A stretch of DNA of 64,000 nt. Source: CAWIMX01 sp963792785. Its GTDB lineage: Bacteria; Acidobacteriota; Vicinamibacteria; Vicinamibacterales; CAVVIG01. The notes under the pieces were generated by a model. That model had not been told where the DNA came from. It saw only the letters and a program-made list of their open reading frames with translations, and made no database searches. The stretch is from NCBI GenBank assembly GCA_963792785.1, contig CAWBXO010000001.1, positions 682,001-746,000 of the forward strand, in the 5' to 3' direction. Position 1 is the first letter of the stretch, and every line of letters begins with the position of its first letter. Shown in pieces: positions 48,150 to 57,574 of this stretch. The position numbers were made by a program, and so were the translations under genes.

Positions 48150-50430
48150 TCAACACGGCAGCTCCACGGTGAACTTCGTGCCTCGCGGCGTGTTGTCGCC
48201 CACGTCGATCGTGCCGCCGTGCTCGGCGACGATGCGCCGCACGATCGCCAGGCCGAGGCCGCTGCCCCGCCGCTTCGTCGAGTAGTACGGCAGGAACAGC
48301 TTCTCGCGCTCGGCCGGCGGAATGCCGGGACCGTCGTCCGCGATCACGATGCGGACGAGGCCGTTGCCGGCGTCGTGCTGCGTCTCGACGAGGATCGTGC
48401 CCTTGCGTTCCATCGCCTCGATCGCGTTGTCGACGAGGTTGATGACGACGCGCCGCATCTGCTCGCCGTCGAGCCGCACGGGCGGCATGTCCGGCGCCAG
48501 CCGGCATTCGATCCGGACGTCGGTGAAGATGCCGTTGTAGAGCGCCAGCGTGTCGGTGATCAGCCGCGCGAGGTCGTGCGGCACGGCCTTGGGCGACGGC
48601 ATGCGCGCGAACTGCGAGAACTCGTCGACCAGCCCCTTGAGCGACTCCACCTCGCCGATGATCGTCGTCGTGCACTCTTCCACGAGTGCCTGCGCGGCCG
48701 ACGGGGCGGCGCCGAAGTGACCGGCGCAGCCGCTCCGCGCACAACTGGATGGGGGTCAGCGGGTTTTTGATCTCGTGGGCCAGCCGCCGCGCGACTTCGC
48801 GCCAGGCTGCCACCTTCTGCGCGCGGATGAGCGGCGTCACGTCGTCGAGGACGAGGACGACGCCGCCCGGCTCTCCGCCCTCGCCCGTGAGGGCGGTCGC
48901 CATCACGGCGAGGTGCAGGTCCTGCCCTTCGCGCGCCACCGCGAGCTCTTGCGCCGGCGGCTCCGCGGTGCGGCGGCCCGCGCCGGCGATGAGCGAGCCG
49001 ATGGCCTCCAGCCCCGCCGCGCCGAAGACGCCCGCGGCATCCTGCCCCAGGACGGACCGATCGAGGCCGAGCAGCTTCGCCGCGGCGGAGTTGAACGTCG
49101 TGATGGCGCCGGCGGAGTCGACCGCGACGACGCCCGTCGCGATGCGCTCGAGGATGGTCTCGACATACCGCCGGCGGATTTCCACGTCCACGTGCTTGCG
49201 CTGGAGGTCGACGGTCGCGCGCTCGACGCGCCGGCGGCTGGCCGCGAGGTCCCCGGCCATCGCGTTGAAGGCTTCGACGAGCGACCCGAACTCATCGTCG
49301 CTCTGCGGCTCGACGCGTTGATCCAGGCGCCCGGCGCCGATTTCGCGCGCGGCGGCCGCGAGCATCTGCACCGGGCGCGTGATCCGCTTCGCCAGATACA
49401 GGCCCATCCAGCTGGCGCCCACCAGGATCATCAGCGTGAGCATCAGGAAGAACGCGAGGTACACGCCGGTCAGCGGCCGCTTCAGGACGCGCAGCTGGTT
49501 GTAGGCCTCGTAGGCCTCGGTCATCCGGCGCGATCGGGCCGCGAGGTCGCCGGTCAGGTAGTCGGTGGCCACGACGACCCCGGTGGGCACGCCGCCGGGC
49601 CCGTGAATCAGGGCCGCCGCGTGCAAGAGCTCACCCGACGTGCCCAGGCTCTCGATCGACCGCGTCTCGGCCGCGCCGGCCAGCGTCTGACTCGCCAGCC
49701 GATCCGCGGCCGCGCGGCTGACGTCGGGCGGCAGACGCGGCGCCGCGATGTCGACGATGGGCTCGAGGCGCGGGAGCGTGCCGGTGGCCGGCTCGACGCG
49801 ATAGACCTGCACCATCTGCACGCGCTGCTCGGTCACCTCCGGCGCGAGCTGGTCGCGCACGTCGCCGGGGTCCGCCGACGCGAGATCCACCCCCCCGAGC
49901 GCCGACGCGATCCGGCCGGCGTGATCCGACACGAGCAGCTGGCGCTCGTGGTAGTAGTCGCTGGCGATCTGGTTCGCGGAGGCGAGGACCTCGTCCATCG
50001 GCGCGTTGAACCACCGATCGACGCTCGTGCGAATCAGCTCGCTGCCGACAGCGAGCACGAGCACGGCGGGCACCAGCGTCAACGCCAGCATGAGGGCGAC
50101 CATCTTGGCGCGGAAGCGCGCGAACGGGAGCGCGCGGCGCCGCTCGACGACGAGCTTCACGAGGTTGCGCGCGAGCACGAACACGAGCGCGGCGAGCATC
50201 GTGAGGTCCGCGGCCGAGAGCGCGTAGAGGACGAACTCGCTGAGGAAGTCGGGCGAGAGCGCGGAGGTGCGGTTCGCGACGACGAGCATCGCGACCAGGG
50301 CGACGAGCAGGGCCGCGATGCCGGCGAGGATCAGCCGGGGGTTGTCGCGAAACGGACGACGTGCCGGCTCAGCCGGCGGCGGCCGGGTCGGGAGTCGCCG
50401 CGGCGTGATCGGCGTGACGGTCGCGGGCAT
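48150..50430 (-). CDS. NtrY-like membrane sensor histidine kinase (one frameshift)
   Basis: About 759 residues. N-terminal membrane part with several helices (RLILAGIAALLVALVAMLVV, LSAADLTMLAALVFVLARNL, MVALMLALTLVPAVLVLAVG), a periplasmic sensor region, another helix, HAMP (about 380-435), PAS (about 455-560), H box REVARRLAHEIKNPLTPIQL, and ATPase domain (VVINLVDNAIEAMERKGTIL, IADDGPGIPPAEREKLFLPY, GLGLAIVRRIVAEHGGTIDV). The order matches NtrY. One extra base near 48720 (GGTCACTTC for GGCACTTC) splits it; length is 3n+1. Paired with the NtrX-like regulator just downstream. Confidence 0.9.
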
Positions 50431-50458
50431 GTCTCCGGTCCGGCCCGGCGGTCCTCTC

Positions 50459-51028
50459 CTACGGGATGAACGTGAACGGCGAGCGCCCGTTGACCGCGGC
50501 GCGGTCCCAGGGCCAGACAAACCAGGTGTTGCGCGGGTGCGTGTGCGCCCGCACGCGGACGTAATACTCGCCGTTCGCCTCGAGATCCGCCGTGGGCGAC
50601 ACGGCCACCCGCTCGAAGCGGGTCATCCAGGCGCTGACGGCCTGCGCGTCCTCGGTGGCGCGTGCCTCCTCCACCCGGCCGTCGATCGTGCGGGACATCT
50701 GATACCGCCGCGTGAGGTTGTCGAACCGCACGGTGGCGGTGAGGGCGATCGCGGCGATCGTCCGATCGAACCACCCCGGCGAACCGCGCCGCAGCTCGAT
50801 GTCGTAGGAGAAGCTCGTCGGCAGGCCGCTCTGAATCGCTTCCTCCACGTCGGGCGTGAGGCCGCCGGCCAGCTCGAAGGACACGAGCACCTGCCCGTCG
50901 CGCGCGATCGGCGTGACGTTGACGACCGTAGGATCCCCGGCGGGCGCGGCCGCCCGGGCCGAGGGCACCAGTCGGATCGCGACCGCGGCCACGAGCACGC
51001 CGGACAGGATGTAGGCGAGCGGCTTCAT
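50459..51028 (-). CDS. Exported DUF4390 protein
   Basis: 189 residues with a signal peptide (about 1-27, AYILSGVLVAAVAIRLVPSA). Body of beta type: VLVSFELAGGLTPDVEEAIQ, SGLPTSFSYDIELRRGSPGW, TATVRFDNLTRRYQMSRTID and YYVRVRAHTHPRNTWFVWPW. This pattern is DUF4390, a family often found next to NtrY-type kinases, so it may be a periplasmic partner of the sensor. Start overlaps the nrdR stop (ATGA). Confidence 0.85.
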   Translation of the reverse strand: MKPLAYILSGVLVAAVAIRLVPSARAAAPAGDPTVVNVTPIARDGQVLVSFELAGGLTPDVEEAIQSGLPTSFSYDIELRRGSPGWFDRTIAAIALTATVRFDNLTRRYQMSRTIDGRVEEARATEDAQAVSAWMTRFERVAVSPTADLEANGEYYVRVRAHTHPRNTWFVWPWDRAAVNGRSPFTFIP

Positions 51029-51483
51029 TCCTTGGCGTTGAGCAGGTCCTTCAACTCGCTCATGAACTCGCCGATGTCACGGAAGTGCCGGTAGACGGAC
51101 GCGAAGCGCACGTAGGCAACCTTGTCGAGGTGCTTCAGCTCCTCCATCACGAAGGCGCCGACGTCCTCGGTCGAGATCTCCTTCTCCGGCCGCTCCTGCA
51201 GGGTCGCCTCGACGTGATCGGCCACGCCCTCGAGCGCGGCCACACTCACCGGCCGCTTCTCGCACGCCTTGAGCAGGCCGGCGATCAGCTTCTGGCGCTC
51301 GAACCGCTCGCGCGTCCCGTCCTTCTTCACGACCATGTACGGGATCTCGTCGAGCCGCTCGTAGCTGGTGAAACGCTTGCCGCAGCCGAGGCACTCCCGC
51401 CGGCGCCGGATGACCTCGCCTTCCTTCGACTCGCGCGAGTCGACCACCTTGTCGCGCAGGTGGCTGCAGTACGGGCACTTCAT
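51025..51483 (-). CDS. nrdR: Transcriptional repressor NrdR
   Basis: Nucleotide-sensing repressor of ribonucleotide reductase genes. Zinc ribbon MKCPYCSHLRDKVVDSRES ... ECLGCGKRFTSYERLDEIPY, then an ATP-cone domain with KDGTRERFERQKLIAGLLKA, CEKRPVS and LKHLDKVAYVRFASVYRHFR. 152 residues, standard. No nrd gene is in the window. Confidence 0.97.
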   Translation of the reverse strand: MKCPYCSHLRDKVVDSRESKEGEVIRRRRECLGCGKRFTSYERLDEIPYMVVKKDGTRERFERQKLIAGLLKACEKRPVSVAALEGVADHVEATLQERPEKEISTEDVGAFVMEELKHLDKVAYVRFASVYRHFRDIGEFMSELKDLLNAKE

Positions 51484-51485
51484 GG

Positions 51486-52514
51486 TTACGCCGTGTGCTC
51501 CGCGCGCTCGGCCATCTGGCGGAGCCCCGACATGCTCAGCCCGGCCTGCGCGGCGAAATACAGGCCGAACAGGAGCGCCGGTCCGATCGAGAAGAGGTGC
51601 AGCACGATCGCCGCGCCGATCGCGGCGTCGTTGCCGACGCCATAGAATGCCGTGACGGCGAACTTGAACGACTCGTGGAACCCGCCCACGGCCCCCGGCG
51701 TCGGCACCGCCACGCCGATCACCAGGAACGGCATGATCAGGAACGTGCCGCTGAAGGGCACCCCGAACCCGAACGCCTTCATGCCGGCCCAGAAGCCGGC
51801 GTCGATCGACAGCCACAGCGGGAACGACCAGAGCAGCGCGACGCCCAGCCGCGCGGGGCTCCGCACCGCGCCGAGGCCAATCGCGAACTTCTCGATCACG
51901 CGGGCGATGGCGTCGGCGAACGACGGGACCACCTGGCTCAGCCGGTGCGCGGCGCGGCCCAGCCGCGCCGGATCGCCCGCGAGCAGAAAGAGCACGACCA
52001 GGCCCACGACGGCGGCGCCCCCGGCGACCATGCCGGCCCACGTGACGATCCCCATCGCCGTCGCGTTGGTCGCCCGGGCCGTGTCCCCGAAGAGGAACAC
52101 GAAGATCGCCAGCAGCACGAGCACCGTCAACATGTCGAGCAGCCGCTCGAGGATGATCGTGGCGAACGCGCCGGTGGCGCTCTTGCCCTTGCCCTCGCGA
52201 CGCGCCAGGAAATACGGACGAATGACCTCACCGGCGCGCGCCGGCAGCACGCTGTTGGCCGCGAAGCCGACCGCGGTCGCCCGAAACGAATTGCCGAACG
52301 TCGCCCCGCCGAGCGGCGCGAGCAGGTACTGCCAGCGGACAGCGCGGATCACCAGATTCACCGGCATCAACGCCAGGGACACGGCCAGCCACGCGAGGTT
52401 CGCGCCGAGAATCGCCCGCCCGACGGCGCGGAGGTCCACGTTGCGCAGGAACAGCGCCAGCAGGCCGACGGCCAGCAGCACGACGACGGCGGTACGCAGA
52501 TGGAGTTTGTTCAC
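51486..52514 (-). CDS. Lysylphosphatidylglycerol synthase TM region / UPF0104 membrane protein
   Basis: 342 residues with about eight membrane helices. Family features: NLAWLAVSLALMPVNLVIRA, VRWQYLLAPLGGATFGNSFR, AVGFAANSVLPARAGEVIRP (the N-x-x-L-P-x-R-x-G-E-x-x-R motif), ATIILERLLDMLTVLVLLAI and VPTPGAVGGFHESFKFAVTA (PxPGGxG-like). Such proteins (AglD2, YbhN) are lipid or polyprenyl-glycan flippase-like. GTG 52514 is preferred; TATAGT lies 13 nt before it. nrdR follows after 2 bp. Confidence 0.88.
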   Translation of the reverse strand: MNKLHLRTAVVVLLAVGLLALFLRNVDLRAVGRAILGANLAWLAVSLALMPVNLVIRAVRWQYLLAPLGGATFGNSFRATAVGFAANSVLPARAGEVIRPYFLARREGKGKSATGAFATIILERLLDMLTVLVLLAIFVFLFGDTARATNATAMGIVTWAGMVAGGAAVVGLVVLFLLAGDPARLGRAAHRLSQVVPSFADAIARVIEKFAIGLGAVRSPARLGVALLWSFPLWLSIDAGFWAGMKAFGFGVPFSGTFLIMPFLVIGVAVPTPGAVGGFHESFKFAVTAFYGVGNDAAIGAAIVLHLFSIGPALLFGLYFAAQAGLSMSGLRQMAERAEHTA

Positions 52515-52542
52515 TCGGAGCGCATCTACTATACCGCCAGTA

Positions 52543-52571
52543 TTGCCATGGCGTCCCCCGTCCTGTAAGAT
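52543..52571 (+). promoter_or_regulatory. Promoter of purC
   Basis: TTGCCA (52543-52548), 17 bases, TAAGAT (52566-52571). The leader then holds a short hairpin CCTCGC/GCGAGG (52579-52594) before the purC start at 52625. The divergent UPF0104 gene has its own -10 TATAGT at 52528-52533 on minus. Confidence 0.55.
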
Positions 52572-52624
52572 TCCGAGCCTCGCGCACGCGAGGAACGTCA
52601 ATCATCATCCGCACGAGGATCCCG

Positions 52625-53545
52625 TTGCCGCTCGCCGCACCCTTACTCGAAACCGCATTCGCCAACCGCACACCCGACCAGCGCGGAAAAGTCCGCGACA
52701 TCTACGACTACGGCGATCGACTCCTGATTGTCGCGACCGATCGAATCTCCGCGTTCGACTACATCCTGGGCTCAGGGATACCCGACAAGGGCAAGGTCCT
52801 CACGCAGATTTCCTCGTTCTGGTTCGAGCGGCTCGCGTCGCTCGTGCCGAACCACGTGATCTCGATCGATCCCGCCGACTTTCCCGCCGAGCTCGCCGCC
52901 GATCGCGCGAGCCTCGCGGGCCGTTCGATGCTCGTCACCAAAACGGCGCCGCTGCCGATCGAATGCGTCGCGCGCGGCTACCTCTCGGGATCGGGCTGGA
53001 AGGATTATCAGAAGACCGGGCAGGTCTGCGGCATCCAACTGCCCACGGGCCTGCGCGAATCGGAGCGCCTTCCCGAGCCGATCTTTACGCCCGCCACCAA
53101 GGCGCAGACGGGCCACGACATCAACATCGGCGAGGCGGAAGCCGCGACGCTCGTCGGCGCGCCCGTCCTCGCCCGCGTGAAGGACCTCACGCTGCGGATC
53201 TACGCGGCCGGCGTCGCGCACGCGGAGTCGCGGGGCATCGTCATCGCCGACACGAAGTTCGAGTTCGGCCTGCTCCCCGACGACGGCCGGCCGGCCGACG
53301 AGCGCGTGATCCTGATCGACGAGGTGCTCACGCCCGACTCCTCGCGCTTCTGGCCGCAGGCCGGCTACGCGCCCGGCGGGGCGCAACCCAGCTTCGACAA
53401 GCAGTTCGTGCGCGACTACCTCGAAGCCATCAGGTGGAACAAGCAGCCGCCGGTGCCCGTCCTGCCCGAGGACGTGATCGTGAAGACCCGGGCGAAGTAT
53501 CTCGAGGCCTTCCGCCTCCTGACCGGCCGGGAGCTCGTCTCGTGA
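52625..53545 (+). CDS. purC: SAICAR synthase
   Basis: Joins aspartate to CAIR in purine synthesis. Visible: GKVRDIYDYGDRLLIVATDR, ISAFDYILGSGIPDKGKVLT, PLPIECVARGYLSGSGWKDY, PEPIFTPATKAQTGHDINI, IVIADTKFEFGLLPD, LIDEVLTPDSSRFWP and PSFDKQFVRDYLEAIRWNKQ. 306 residues, of the eukaryote/plant-like longer class. TTG start with GAGGA upstream. Its stop overlaps the Fis-type gene (GTGA). Confidence 0.96.
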   Translation: MPLAAPLLETAFANRTPDQRGKVRDIYDYGDRLLIVATDRISAFDYILGSGIPDKGKVLTQISSFWFERLASLVPNHVISIDPADFPAELAADRASLAGRSMLVTKTAPLPIECVARGYLSGSGWKDYQKTGQVCGIQLPTGLRESERLPEPIFTPATKAQTGHDINIGEAEAATLVGAPVLARVKDLTLRIYAAGVAHAESRGIVIADTKFEFGLLPDDGRPADERVILIDEVLTPDSSRFWPQAGYAPGGAQPSFDKQFVRDYLEAIRWNKQPPVPVLPEDVIVKTRAKYLEAFRLLTGRELVS

Positions 53546-53751
53546 TCAGCGACCGGCTCGACCGGCTGGTCGAGGAGATGGTGGAACGCGGCGTGCGCTT
53601 CGAGGACGCCGTGCACGAGTTCGAGAAGCGCTTTATCGCCAGGGTGTTGGCGCGATCCGACGGGAGCCTGACGAAGACCGCCGGCGCCCTGGGGGTCCAC
53701 CGCAACACCCTCACCCGAAAGATGGGCGCCTACAAGATCCGCCGCCGTTAG
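53542..53751 (+). CDS. Small Fis-type DNA-binding protein
   Basis: 69 residues: a helical N-terminus (LDRLVEEMVERGVRFEDAVH) that resembles the dimerisation part of Fis, then FEKRFIARVLARSDGSLTKT and the helix-turn-helix AGALGVHRNTLTRKMGAYKI, typical of Fis and of the C-termini of NtrC-type regulators. GTG at 53542 overlaps the purC TGA. A nucleoid-associated or purine-linked regulator is possible; the operon link with purC is recurrent in this type of genome as far as I recall, but not shown here. Confidence 0.88.
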   Translation: MISDRLDRLVEEMVERGVRFEDAVHEFEKRFIARVLARSDGSLTKTAGALGVHRNTLTRKMGAYKIRRR

Positions 53752-53761
53752 CCGTCCCGGC

Positions 53762-53791
53762 TTGACGCTGCCAGTCCGGGCCCTGTACACT
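53762..53791 (+). promoter_or_regulatory. groESL promoter
   Basis: TTGACG (53762-53767), 18 bases, TACACT (53786-53791). The -10 runs directly into the CIRCE repeat, so HrcA bound there would block initiation. Confidence 0.65.
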
Positions 53792-53817
53792 TAGCAGTCG
53801 CGCAGGTCGAGTGCTAA
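53791..53817. promoter_or_regulatory. CIRCE operator (HrcA site) of groESL
   Basis: TTAGCAGTC (53791-53799), nine bases, GAGTGCTAA (53809-53817). This is the CIRCE consensus TTAGCACTC-N9-GAGTGCTAA with a single mismatch in the left arm. It overlaps the -10 and the start site of the groESL promoter. The repressor gene hrcA is not in the window. Confidence 0.93.
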
Positions 53818-53899
53818 CCGCAGGGGCAACCGCCTTTCCGATCGTCCCGGCACCCGGCCAGCGAGCCACGAGTTCAACCGCATCACGGAGTAGACGAGC

Positions 53900-54208
53900 A
53901 TGAACGTCAGACCGCTGCACGACCGCATCATCGTCCTGCGCCTCGAGGAGGGCGAGCAGAAAGTCGGCGGGATCATCATCCCGGACTCTGCGAAAGAGAA
54001 GCCCCAGCAGGGCAAAGTCATCGCCGTGGGGAACGGCAAAGTCAACGAGGACGGCAAGCGCAACCCGCTCGACGTCAAGGCCGGCGACACGATTCTCTTC
54101 GGCAAGTACTCGGGCCAGGAAATCAAGATCGACGGCGAAGAGCATCTCATCATGCGCGAGGACGAAGTCCTGGCCGTGATTGAGGGCGCAGACAAGAAGA
54201 AGAAGTAG
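53900..54208 (+). CDS. groES: Co-chaperonin GroES
   Basis: Lid of the GroEL folding chamber. MNVRPLHDRIIVLRLEEGEQ, KVGGIIIPDSAKEKPQQGKV (mobile loop), VIAVGNGKVNEDGKRNPLDV and AGDTILFGKYSGQEIKIDGE, then EEHLIMREDEVLAVI. 102 residues. Heat-shock control through the CIRCE site upstream. Confidence 0.97.
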   Translation: MNVRPLHDRIIVLRLEEGEQKVGGIIIPDSAKEKPQQGKVIAVGNGKVNEDGKRNPLDVKAGDTILFGKYSGQEIKIDGEEHLIMREDEVLAVIEGADKKKK

Positions 54209-54221
54209 GAGAACAGCGACG

Positions 54222-55847
<1,626 letters not shown>

Positions 55848-55860
55848 CGAACTGCGCTGT

Positions 55861-56022
55861 AGTCGCAAGTCTCTGGTCGCAAGTCGCACGTCAGAGTCGC
55901 AAGTCGCAAGTCGGGCCCGGTGGCGCAAGCCGCCGGGCCTTTTTCTTTTCGACTCGTGGCTGGAGACTTTGACGTGTGACTGGCGAGTCGGACGTGCGAC
56001 TTGCGCCTTGTGACGTAGCGAC
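55861..56022. repeat. GTCGCAAGTC stutter repeat with inverted arms around groEL terminator
   Basis: Left arm 55861-55912 repeats AGTCGCAAGTC, GGTCGCAAGTCGCACGTC and AGTCGCAAGTCGCAAGTCG. Right arm about 55950-56020 carries GACTCG, GAGACTTTGACG, GTGTGACTGGCGAGTC and GGACGTGCGACTTGCG. GCAAGTCGCACGTC (55879-55892) and GACGTGCGACTTGC (55991-56004) form a perfect 14-bp inverted repeat enclosing the terminator. Confidence 0.8.
55914..55949 (+). terminator. Rho-independent terminator of groESL
   Basis: GGCCCGGTGGC (55914-55924), loop GCAA, GCCGCCGGGCC (55929-55939), then TTTTTTCTTTT-like tract. The 11-bp stem has one T-G wobble and a stable GNRA loop. Confidence 0.93.
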
Positions 56023-56024
56023 TA

Positions 56025-56939
56025 CTAGCGTAGCGTAAACGTCAGTTCGATCGTCACGCGGACGGGCACGGGTTCGCCGAGGCGGACGCCGGGGCGGAAG
56101 CGCCACTGCTTGGCGGCCTTGATGGCCTCCTCGTCGAGGCCGAAGCGGGGATCGAGCGAGCGCACCACTTCCACGTCTCCCACGGAGCCGTCGGTGCGGA
56201 CGACGCACTCGACCCAGACCGTGCCCTGGATGCGCGCGCGCATCGCCTCGGACGTGTACATCGGCTTCACTTCGTGTGTGACCACCGGCGTGGAGACGCC
56301 GTTGCCGGGCTGATAGATCCCGCCGCCGGTGCCGCCGCCAATCCCGGGGCCCAGGCCCGACCCCTGCCCAGGTCCGATGCCGCTGCCCTGCCCCGTGCCG
56401 GCGCCGGGCCCCGATCCCGACCCGCGGGAGATCGTCGGCGGTCCCGGCGGCATCTCGAGCACACCGGGCATCGAGTCGACGGTCGAGGCCAGCGTGACCG
56501 CGGGAATCGACAGCAGAGCCACAGGATCCGGCTCGGGCGTCTCGGGCTTCGGGAGAGGCGGCGCTTCTTTCGGCTGCTGGATCGCCGGGACGGTGACCTC
56601 GTCATGTCCGGGCAGCTCGGCCTGCCGGGGCGGGTCCTCCATCTCGTTGCCGCCGCCGCCCCCGCCGCCGCCAGGCCCCTCTTCCGCAATCCAGATGATC
56701 GAGTCGTTGGTCTTGTCGGGCAGGAACGCGGGCGTGACCGAGCGCGGCAGCCGGCTCGCGATGATCACCAGGAGCACGATCGCGCCGTGATAGGCGAGCG
56801 CCGAGACGAACGCCCCACCAAAGCGCTTACGTTGCTGCTGGATCTGAAACGGAATCTCGGCCGGATGCGCACCTTCGATGTGCACCGAGAGGTGCCCGGG
56901 CGACATGTCCGCTCCGGTCGAACCCGGATGCTTTTCCAT
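56025..56939 (-). CDS. TonB-family energy transducer protein
   Basis: 304 residues. Cytoplasmic N-terminus, one membrane helix (about 52-72, ALAYHGAIVLLVIIASRLP), a long periplasmic Pro/Gly linker including GGGGGGGG and repeated G-x-G-x units (about 100-220), and a C-terminal TonB domain with KPMYTSEAMRARIQGTVWVE, VVRTDGSVGDVEVVRSLDP and RFGLDEEAIKAAKQWRFRPG. TonB passes proton-motive energy to outer-membrane receptors; no ExbBD or receptor lies nearby, so its partner is unknown. ATG 56939; weak Shine-Dalgarno. Confidence 0.9.
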   Translation of the reverse strand: MEKHPGSTGADMSPGHLSVHIEGAHPAEIPFQIQQQRKRFGGAFVSALAYHGAIVLLVIIASRLPRSVTPAFLPDKTNDSIIWIAEEGPGGGGGGGGNEMEDPPRQAELPGHDEVTVPAIQQPKEAPPLPKPETPEPDPVALLSIPAVTLASTVDSMPGVLEMPPGPPTISRGSGSGPGAGTGQGSGIGPGQGSGLGPGIGGGTGGGIYQPGNGVSTPVVTHEVKPMYTSEAMRARIQGTVWVECVVRTDGSVGDVEVVRSLDPRFGLDEEAIKAAKQWRFRPGVRLGEPVPVRVTIELTFTLR

Positions 56940-57060
56940 AGCTAAAGGCGCGATGTGGACCTGACGATCATTGTGGCGCACGCCTCCGGGGGTGGCAACT
57001 GCAAAAGCGGTGCCTGTCGGATACGCCCGCCCTACAGGTTAGACGGGGAATGGCGGCGGC

Positions 57061-57100
57061 GGGACTGGTCTAAATTCGGGACTGGTCTAAATTTTAGACC
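57061..57100. repeat. Direct repeat plus palindrome at end of 57094 gene
   Basis: GGGACTGGTCTAAATT occurs twice in tandem (57061-57076 and 57078-57093). The second copy runs into GGTCTAAATTTTAGACC (57084-57100), an 8+1+8 palindrome that contains the TAA stop of the minus-strand gene. Rest of 56940-57060: no gene seen. Confidence 0.75.
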
Positions 57101-57552
57101 CGGCCCGTCCAGGCGCCGATCGCGGCGTTTCCGCCGCCGTAGGAGTGCAGGATCGCGAGCGCGTCGGCCGCTCGTGACTCGCTCTGGATGGCCACGAGCA
57201 CGCCGCCCTTGGCGGCGAGCGCCTCGAAAATCCGGCCGTCGTGCGCCTGAAATCCGACACGCCGCATCGTCCCGGACAGGCCGCGCGTCGGGAGGTCGCG
57301 GCTGGCGCCCTGGAGCGCGCCGAGGAGCCCGCCGCGGGCGACGACCGCCCCGACCGCGGGCAGCTCCAGCCGATCGCCTGCCGCCTTGAACGTGCGCTCG
57401 ACGAGCGCCGAGGCGTCCGGGGCCTCCTTCGCGAGGATCGTCAGGGCCTCGGGAGGAAAGCCAATCTTCGCCAGCGCGTCCAAGCCCTTCTGGGCCCACG
57501 CCGCGTCCTGAAACACCGCCACCGTAAACCGCGCGCTCTCGAAAGCGTCCAT
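57094..57552 (-). CDS. Conserved protein, function unknown (stress-protein-like fold)
   Basis: 152 residues, no signal peptide. FTVAVFQDAAWAQKGLDALA, KIGFPPEALTILAKEAPDAS, a Gly-rich middle (AVVARGGLLGALQGASRDLP) and FEALAAKGGVLVAIQSESRA, ADALAILHSYGGGNA. The two alpha/beta halves around a Gly-rich hydrophobic segment resemble small general-stress proteins of the YflT/DUF1269 sort, a guess from pattern only. The stop lies in a palindromic repeat. Divergent from the FAD reductase with 22 bp between. Confidence 0.7.
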   Translation of the reverse strand: MDAFESARFTVAVFQDAAWAQKGLDALAKIGFPPEALTILAKEAPDASALVERTFKAAGDRLELPAVGAVVARGGLLGALQGASRDLPTRGLSGTMRRVGFQAHDGRIFEALAAKGGVLVAIQSESRAADALAILHSYGGGNAAIGAWTGRV

Positions 57553-57560
57553 TGGCCATG

Positions 57561-57566
57561 TAATGT
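57561..57566 (+). promoter_or_regulatory. -10 element before FAD reductase
   Basis: TAATGT ends 8 nt before the GTG at 57575. It would make the ATG at 57563 untranslatable because that codon lies inside the -10 box. Confidence 0.4.
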
Positions 57567-57574
57567 ATCACGCA

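Noticed and set aside
51495..53751. Long plus-strand frames across the UPF0104 gene and purC
   Set aside because: Out of frame with purC and antisense to the membrane protein; composition is that of shadow translation.
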